A stretch of DNA of 18,368 nucleotides. Source: Synechococcales cyanobacterium PMM_0003 (lineage in GTDB: Bacteria > Cyanobacteriota > Cyanobacteriia > Pseudanabaenales > Pseudanabaenaceae). The notes under the pieces are model-generated. The model was not told where the DNA came from and did no database searches. It saw only the letters and a program-made list of their open reading frames with translations. The position numbers and the translations under genes are program-made. Positions 14,507-18,368 of this stretch are shown one piece after another. Numbering within the stretch: position 1 is the first letter of the stretch; every line of letters begins with the position of its first letter. Where the stretch lies: assembly GCA_949128015.1 (NCBI GenBank), contig CASBRC010000020.1, positions 1-18,368 on the forward strand. Reading direction: 5' to 3'.

Positions 14507-14968
14507 ATGAGTCATCCTCTAATTCCGCAAATTTTTCAAATTGCTGAAGAAGTTGCCTCGCCCCTTGGGTTAGAGGTTGTCGATGTTATGTTGCATACCA
14601 ATAAAAGCCCTGTCGTATTGCGGGTTGATATTCGTAATATCGACCAAAATACAGGGCTAGATGACTGCGAACGGATGAGTCGAGCACTAGAGCCAACGCT
14701 TGATGAAACCAATTTGATTCCCTACGCCTATGTGTTAGAAATTTCTAGCCCAGGTGCCGAGCGACAATTGCAGGACGATCGCGAGTTTGTTGCTTTTCGA
14801 GGGTTTATGGTCACTGTCAGTACAGCAACACCTTATGATGGCAAACAAATTTGGAGCGGTCATCTCATGTCCCGCAACGAGACACATGTGACGGTTAGCA
14901 TCAAAGGGCGGATTGCCAATATTCCCCGAGAGCTTATTGAGCGTGTGGAATTAACCAAAATGGAATAA
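14507..14968 (+). CDS. rimP: Ribosome maturation factor RimP
   Basis: The 153-residue protein has the two-domain RimP layout. The N-terminal domain carries PLGLEVVDVMLHTNKSPVVL and the helix DDCERMSRALEPTLDE, followed by YVLEISSPGAERQL (about 75-88), the family signature. The C-terminal SH3-like domain has FRGFMVTVSTATP and GRIANIPRELIERVEL. RimP binds the 30S subunit late in its assembly. It is first in the rimP-nusA-ylxR order conserved in many bacteria. No ribosome site is obvious before the ATG at 14507. A palindromic repeat now sits in the gap to nusA. Confidence 0.93.
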   Translation: MSHPLIPQIFQIAEEVASPLGLEVVDVMLHTNKSPVVLRVDIRNIDQNTGLDDCERMSRALEPTLDETNLIPYAYVLEISSPGAERQLQDDREFVAFRGFMVTVSTATPYDGKQIWSGHLMSRNETHVTVSIKGRIANIPRELIERVELTKME

Positions 14969-15045
14969 ACAGAACTTATAAATGGCTAAATAAATGGCTA
15001 ATCAGTTGAACGGTGTGAAGCTCCGATGCGTCCCATCTCCCCTCC

Positions 15046-15127
15046 CAGTGAAAGATTAGACAGTAAAACAAGAATTAGCGTTGCGGCATTTTACGCCGCA
15101 ACGCTAATTCTTGGGTGGGAAGGGAGT
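15046..15127. repeat. Palindromic repeat family copy 2, with degraded tip
   Basis: The arms 15069-15087 and 15095-15113 pair perfectly; the tip GCGGC-ATTTTAC-GCCGC differs from copy 1 (GCGGC-GCTTCGC-GCCGC) by four transitions. The left flank 15046-15069 matches the copy at 12273 with one change. The right flank CTTGGGTGGGAAGGGAGTAT matches the copy at 18308-18327. This copy therefore links the other two and shows that the family extends beyond the palindrome. It lies 64 bp before nusA, inside the rimP-nusA operon, where it could influence read-through or RNA stability. Confidence 0.75.
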
Positions 15128-15176
15128 ATTTCTAAGACGTTACAGTTATTGATTTTTATAAAAGCGAGAAAAATTT

Positions 15177-16403
15177 ATGTCATTGTTAAATTTACCCGGA
15201 TTGGGACAAATGGTGGAAGTGATTAGCAAAGAGCGTAATCTCCCCAAACATGCTGTCCAAAATGCTTTACGAGAAGCTTTACTTAAAGGATATGAGCGTT
15301 TTCGCAAAACCTATCGCTCCGATGGAACTAACTTTGAAGAGGAACATTTTAATAACTTTGATGTAGAACTAGATCTCGAAGGTGAAGGATTTCGAGTTCT
15401 GGCTACAAAAATGATTGTCGATGAAGTTGGGGATGCCGATCATGAAATTGGCTTGCTTGAAGTACGAGAAGTCGCTCCTGAAGCCCAAGCTGGCGGAACC
15501 GTAGTTGTCGATGTGACTCCCGAACAAGGCGATTTTGGACGGATGGCGGCAATCCAAACGAAACAAGTATTGGCTCAAAAGCTGAGAGATCAACAGCGCA
15601 AGATCATCCAAGAAGAGTTTCAAGATATTGAAGGGACAGTTTTGCAAGGTAGAGTCCTACGTTTTGAGACTACTTCCGTAATTGTTGCTGTCAGCAGTGG
15701 ATTTGGTCAGCCTGAAGTTGAGGCTGAGCTACCAAAACGCGAACAACTTGCAGGAGAAAGACCCTATCGCCCTAACATGACCCTTAAAGTTTATTTGAAG
15801 AAAGTCTTTGAAGGATCGCGTCGGGGTCCTCAGTTATTAGTGTCCCGTGCAGATGCGGGCTTAGTCGTGTATCTGTTTGCTAATGAAGTACCTGAAATTG
15901 AGGAAGAAATTGTACGGATCGTAGCCGTGGCGAGAGAAGCTAATCCACCATCTTCTGCGGTTGGTCCTCGTACTAAAATTGCTGTAGATACGCTGGAACG
16001 AGATGTCGATCCTGTGGGTGCTTGTATTGGGTCAAGAGGATCGCGGATTCAGGCTGTTGTTGCCGAGCTACGTGGTGAAAAGATTGATGTGATTAGATGG
16101 TCGCCCGATCCTTCGACTTATATTGCTAATTCATTAAGCCCTGCCAAAATTCATGACGTGCGTTTGATTAATGCCAATGAAAGAATTGCGCATGTGATTG
16201 TTCCTGAAGATCAGCTAAGTCTTGCGATCGGTAAGGAAGGTCAAAATGTGCGTTTGGCGGCGCGATTGACAGGTTGGAAAATCGACATCAAAAATTTGTC
16301 CAAGTATGACTATGAAGAGGAAGAGCGCAAAGCTCAGGAAGGTACTGCAAGGACATTAACTCTTGAGCCTAAACGAGATGTTGAACTTGATTTTGAAGAT
16401 TAA
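15177..16403 (+). CDS. nusA: Transcription termination/antitermination factor NusA
   Basis: The 408-residue protein has an N-terminal RNA polymerase-binding domain (about 1-145), an S1 domain (about 151-215, from IEGTVLQGRVLRFETTSVIV), KH1 with IGSRGSRIQ (284-292) and KH2 with IGKEGQNVRLAARLTGWKID (351-370). It ends in an acidic tail without the C-terminal acidic repeats of Escherichia coli NusA, as is usual outside proteobacteria. NusA controls pausing, termination and antitermination. The start at 15177 gives MSLLNLPGLGQMVEVISKER, a normal family beginning. ylxR follows 50 bp downstream. Confidence 0.96.
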   Translation: MSLLNLPGLGQMVEVISKERNLPKHAVQNALREALLKGYERFRKTYRSDGTNFEEEHFNNFDVELDLEGEGFRVLATKMIVDEVGDADHEIGLLEVREVAPEAQAGGTVVVDVTPEQGDFGRMAAIQTKQVLAQKLRDQQRKIIQEEFQDIEGTVLQGRVLRFETTSVIVAVSSGFGQPEVEAELPKREQLAGERPYRPNMTLKVYLKKVFEGSRRGPQLLVSRADAGLVVYLFANEVPEIEEEIVRIVAVAREANPPSSAVGPRTKIAVDTLERDVDPVGACIGSRGSRIQAVVAELRGEKIDVIRWSPDPSTYIANSLSPAKIHDVRLINANERIAHVIVPEDQLSLAIGKEGQNVRLAARLTGWKIDIKNLSKYDYEEEERKAQEGTARTLTLEPKRDVELDFED

Positions 16404-16453
16404 AAAATATCTTGGCTTTATGTCCATAAAAATCGCTGTAGGAGTAAATTAGT

Positions 16454-16747
16454 TTGGCTCTAAAGCTACACCGTCGTTGTGTTAGTTGCCAATGTATCGC
16501 CATACGCGATACTTTTTGGAGGGTGGTGCGCGTGCCGATCGCACCCACAGATCAGCTTAACAATAAAGGTGAGTCTAAACATGAAGTTCAAAATCATATT
16601 CAACTAGATCATGGTATGGGGCGATCGGCATATTTATGTCAAAAGTTAGAGTGCTTACAAATAGCCCAAAAGAAAAATCGCTTAGGGCGATCGCTCCGCA
16701 CTCAAATTCCACCTGAAATTTTCGACATTCTCAAATCCCGACTATAA
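16454..16747 (+). CDS. ylxR: YlxR (DUF448) family RNA-binding protein
   Basis: The 97-residue protein has the YlxR pattern: LHRRCVSCQCIAIRDTFWRV at the start, then GRSAYLC (56-62) and AQKKNRLGRSLR (71-82). YlxR proteins are small basic nucleic acid-binding proteins encoded next to nusA; a role in RNase P or transcription control has been proposed in other bacteria. The start is a TTG at 16454; GGAG 9 bases upstream supports it and no in-frame ATG is available. Residues about 30-48 are a polar insertion between the conserved halves. In most genomes infB follows directly; here a terminator and galE follow. Confidence 0.9.
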   Translation: MALKLHRRCVSCQCIAIRDTFWRVVRVPIAPTDQLNNKGESKHEVQNHIQLDHGMGRSAYLCQKLECLQIAQKKNRLGRSLRTQIPPEIFDILKSRL

Positions 16748-16753
16748 TCGCAG

Positions 16754-16792
16754 AAAAGTAGAGATAACGCTCCGCGTTGTCTCTACTTTTTT
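16754..16792 (+). terminator. Terminator after ylxR, loop TCC
   Basis: The arms 16754-16770 and 16774-16790 pair with one T-G wobble around TCC. The outer part is AAAAG/CTTTT, so the stem runs into six T. It starts six bases after the ylxR stop codon and should end the rimP-nusA-ylxR transcript, separating it from galE. Confidence 0.8.
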
Positions 16793-16845
16793 AATTTGCC
16801 ATATTCAAAAATTAATTAAAAAATTAATTCAAAAATAAAAACGTT

Positions 16846-17835
16846 ATGAGCGATCAAACAGTTCTAGTTACGGGTGGAGCAGGCTATATCGGGTCTCATG
16901 CAGTAAAAGCGCTGCAACAGGCTGGTTATGAAGTGCTGATTTTAGACAATCTAGTCTATGGTCATCAAGACATTGCCAACACTTTAGGTGCTGAATTGAT
17001 TGTTGGAGATACGAACGATCGCAATTTGCTAGATAAGTTATTTAGCGATCGCAATATTACTGCTGTCATGCATTTTGCTGCCTATGCTTATGTGGGCGAG
17101 TCAGTCACTCAGCCTGATAAATACTATCGTAACAATGTCGTTGGTACTTTATCTCTGTTAGAGGCAATGGTTGCGGCGAACGTGAAAACCTTTGTGTTTT
17201 CCTCTACCTGTGCTAGTTATGGCGTGCCTCAGCAAATCCCGATTACCGAAGATCATCCGCAAGCGCCGATTAATCCTTATGGGGCAACTAAGTTAATGGT
17301 TGAGCGGATTTTGCAAGATTTTGATGTTGCCTATGGGCTGAAGTCAGTGATTTTTAGATATTTCAATGCCGCAGGAGCCGATCCGACTGGTGCGATCGGT
17401 GAGGATCATAATCCTGAAACCCATTTAATTCCGCTAATTTTGCAAACAGCGCTGGGTAAACGCGAAGCAATTACGGTCTATGGTTCTGATTATCCGACAG
17501 CCGATGGGACTTGCATACGTGATTATATTCACGTAACTGATCTTGCTGAAGCTCATGTATTGGGCTTGGAATACTTGCTCAAGGGCAACCAGAGCGAAAT
17601 TTTTAATCTTGGCAATGGCAATGGCTTTTCCGTCAAAGAGGTAATTGATGCTGCCAAGCAAATTACGGGCAAGCCGATTAATGTAGTGATGGGCGATCGC
17701 CGCGCAGGCGATCCACCTGCTTTAGTTGGCAGTAGTGACAAAGCCAGAAAAATCTTGAACTGGCAGCCCCAATATGCTGATTTAAATTTGATTTTGCAAC
17801 ATGCATGGCAATGGCATCAAAAGCGCCACGCCTAA
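16846..17835 (+). CDS. galE: UDP-glucose 4-epimerase
   Basis: The 329-residue protein is an extended short-chain dehydrogenase. GGAGYIGSH (10-18) binds NAD, SSTCASYG (119-126) gives the catalytic Ser/Thr region, and Y145-x3-K149 in NPYGATK is the catalytic pair. FRYFNAAGADP and GTCIRDYIHVTDLA are GalE family blocks. It interconverts UDP-glucose and UDP-galactose in the cytoplasm, supplying galactosyl donors for cell-surface glycans and galactolipids. GalE-like enzymes may also act on N-acetylated or pentose sugars. It begins 98 bp after ylxR, behind an AT-rich repeat-like stretch (about 16801-16840), so it probably has its own promoter. The stop codon is the outermost part of a hairpin arm. 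Confidence 0.93.
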   Translation: MSDQTVLVTGGAGYIGSHAVKALQQAGYEVLILDNLVYGHQDIANTLGAELIVGDTNDRNLLDKLFSDRNITAVMHFAAYAYVGESVTQPDKYYRNNVVGTLSLLEAMVAANVKTFVFSSTCASYGVPQQIPITEDHPQAPINPYGATKLMVERILQDFDVAYGLKSVIFRYFNAAGADPTGAIGEDHNPETHLIPLILQTALGKREAITVYGSDYPTADGTCIRDYIHVTDLAEAHVLGLEYLLKGNQSEIFNLGNGNGFSVKEVIDAAKQITGKPINVVMGDRRAGDPPALVGSSDKARKILNWQPQYADLNLILQHAWQWHQKRHA

Positions 17836-17867
17836 CAAAAAGGGACGCTTCGCGTCCCTTTTTGTTA
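17833..17867. terminator. 16-bp hairpin starting at the galE stop codon
   Basis: The arms 17833-17848 and 17852-17867 pair perfectly around TTC, core GGGACGC-TTC-GCGTCCC, with A/T-rich outer parts that give a T-run after the stem on either strand. The first three bases are the galE stop codon. It is followed without a gap by another hairpin. Confidence 0.7.
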
Positions 17868-17908
17868 AAAGGATAAAATGCGGCGCGAAGCGCCGCATTT
17901 TATCCTTT
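17868..17908. terminator. 19-bp hairpin, loop GAA, back to back with the previous one
   Basis: The arms 17868-17886 and 17890-17908 pair perfectly around GAA, core GCGGCGC-GAA-GCGCCGC, the same core as at 18281-18297. It lies 16 bp beyond the end of the pterin dehydratase gene, so one hairpin faces each convergent gene. Bidirectional termination is the simplest reading. Confidence 0.7.
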
Positions 17909-17924
17909 GGATTTTATATAAAGG

Positions 17925-18209
17925 CTATAGCAGTTTGTCGATTTTTTGAGCTAGCTCAAAGTCGAGAGCGCTGATTCCGCCAGCATCATGGGTGGTGAGG
18001 TCGATTTTGACTTTGTTATAGACATTAAAAAGTTCAGGATGATGTCCCATCTTGTCAGCCACGATCGCAACTTTGCTAATAAAGCCAAATGCTTCGACAA
18101 AATCACGAAATTTAAAGTTTTTTTGTAACTTCTGATCGACGACTGACCAACCTGCTAGTTGTGCGATCGCAGATGAAATCTCCACATCGGATAATTTTTT
18201 AATAGCCAT
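17925..18209 (-). CDS. phhB: Pterin-4a-carbinolamine dehydratase
   Basis: The 94-residue protein is a full-length PCD/DCoH domain. [20 protein letters not shown] (51-70) carries the His-His-Pro active-site motif, followed by [10 protein letters not shown] (71-80) with the third conserved His, and a final helix [13 protein letters not shown]. It dehydrates 4a-hydroxytetrahydropterin in pterin recycling; in bacteria without aromatic hydroxylases other roles, such as in molybdopterin or folate metabolism, have been suggested. I chose the ATG at 18209 (MAIKKLSD). The open frame extends 20 codons further, but these lie in the inverted repeat and look like chance coding. No strong ribosome site is visible before the ATG. 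Confidence 0.88.
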   Translation of the reverse strand: MAIKKLSDVEISSAIAQLAGWSVVDQKLQKNFKFRDFVEAFGFISKVAIVADKMGHHPELFNVYNKVKIDLTTHDAGGISALDFELAQKIDKLL

Positions 18210-18368
18210 CGGTTTGCAAAAAAATATTAGGATTAGCCCTATATTCACACATACTCCCTTCCCACCCAAGAATTAGCGTTGCGGCGCGAAGCGCCGCAAC
18301 GCTAATTCTTGGGTGGGAAGGGAGTATGTGTGAATATAGGGCTAATCCTAATATTTTTTTGCAAACCG
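18210..18368. repeat. Perfect 78-bp inverted repeat at the window end (repeat family copy 3)
   Basis: The arms 18210-18287 and 18291-18368 are exact reverse complements around GAA. The inner 37 bp of each arm (from 18251) match the repeat family: ATACTCCCTTCCCACCC, AAGAATTAGCGTTGCGGC, with the outer part also found at 15108-15127. The outer 41 bp (18210-18250 and its mirror) are unique leader sequence of the pterin dehydratase gene. The left arm stops exactly at the base before the start codon, and the right arm stops at the window edge, so it may continue. A fold-back in the assembly is a likely cause for the outer mirror. Confidence 0.85.

Noticed and set aside
18210..18269. Longer start for the pterin dehydratase (20 extra residues)
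   Set aside because: The extra codons lie wholly in the inverted repeat, have no resemblance to the family's N terminus, and the protein is full length from 18209.

Overview
The window looks like cyanobacterial chromosome. HIP1 octamers (GCGATCGC; for example at 16-23, 460-467, 3313-3320 and 17693-17700) are frequent, a partial gene resembles the carotenoid hydroxylase CruF, several small proteins have a cyanobacterial look, and there is a very large NB-ARC/WD40 protein of the kind common in filamentous cyanobacteria. Genus cannot be fixed from this alone; the dense GC-cored hairpins between genes suggest a Pseudanabaena-like organism, but that is an impression.

Layout. 1-2483 (all minus): 5' part of a CruF-like gene, a TPR protein with a C-terminal membrane anchor, a MutT Nudix hydrolase, and a cysteine synthase-family enzyme whose end overlaps the start of mutT. 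2804-3615 (plus): a universal stress protein and a thioredoxin-like [2Fe-2S] protein, closed by a long hairpin. 3733-8319 (minus): an exopolysaccharide cluster read as glycosyltransferase, then a Wzc-like polysaccharide co-polymerase/tyrosine kinase, then a polyprenyl-phosphate sugar-1-phosphate transferase. Divergent from it, 8520-12257 (plus) encodes a 1245-residue STAND protein: vMAP-type N-terminal HTH, NB-ARC ATPase, about 15 WD40 repeats. 12333-13478 (minus) is another GT4 glycosyltransferase. 13749-13967 (plus) is a small two-cluster ferredoxin flanked by two copies of one palindromic repeat. 14507-16747 (plus) is rimP-nusA-ylxR. galE (plus) and a pterin-4a-carbinolamine dehydratase gene (minus) converge at 17835-17925. 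The window ends in a perfect 78-bp inverted repeat that may be an assembly fold-back.

How the genes connect. Sugar activation or conversion (galE), lipid-linked initiation (sugar transferase), chain extension (two GT4 enzymes) and export/length control (Wzc-like protein) together point to cell-surface polysaccharide synthesis, although galE and the second GT4 gene are separate units. A nearly identical 21-bp tandem motif lies in the same orientation upstream of both exopolysaccharide transcription units, and could be a shared operator. The rest is housekeeping: translation/transcription factors, cysteine synthesis, nucleotide-pool cleaning and Fe-S electron carriers.

The most unusual property is the number of long hairpins, most with 3-nt loops, in almost every gap. 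Some share sequence families; others have arms unique to the site, and three contain the stop codon of the neighbouring gene. No CRISPR array, transposase, tRNA or rRNA was seen.
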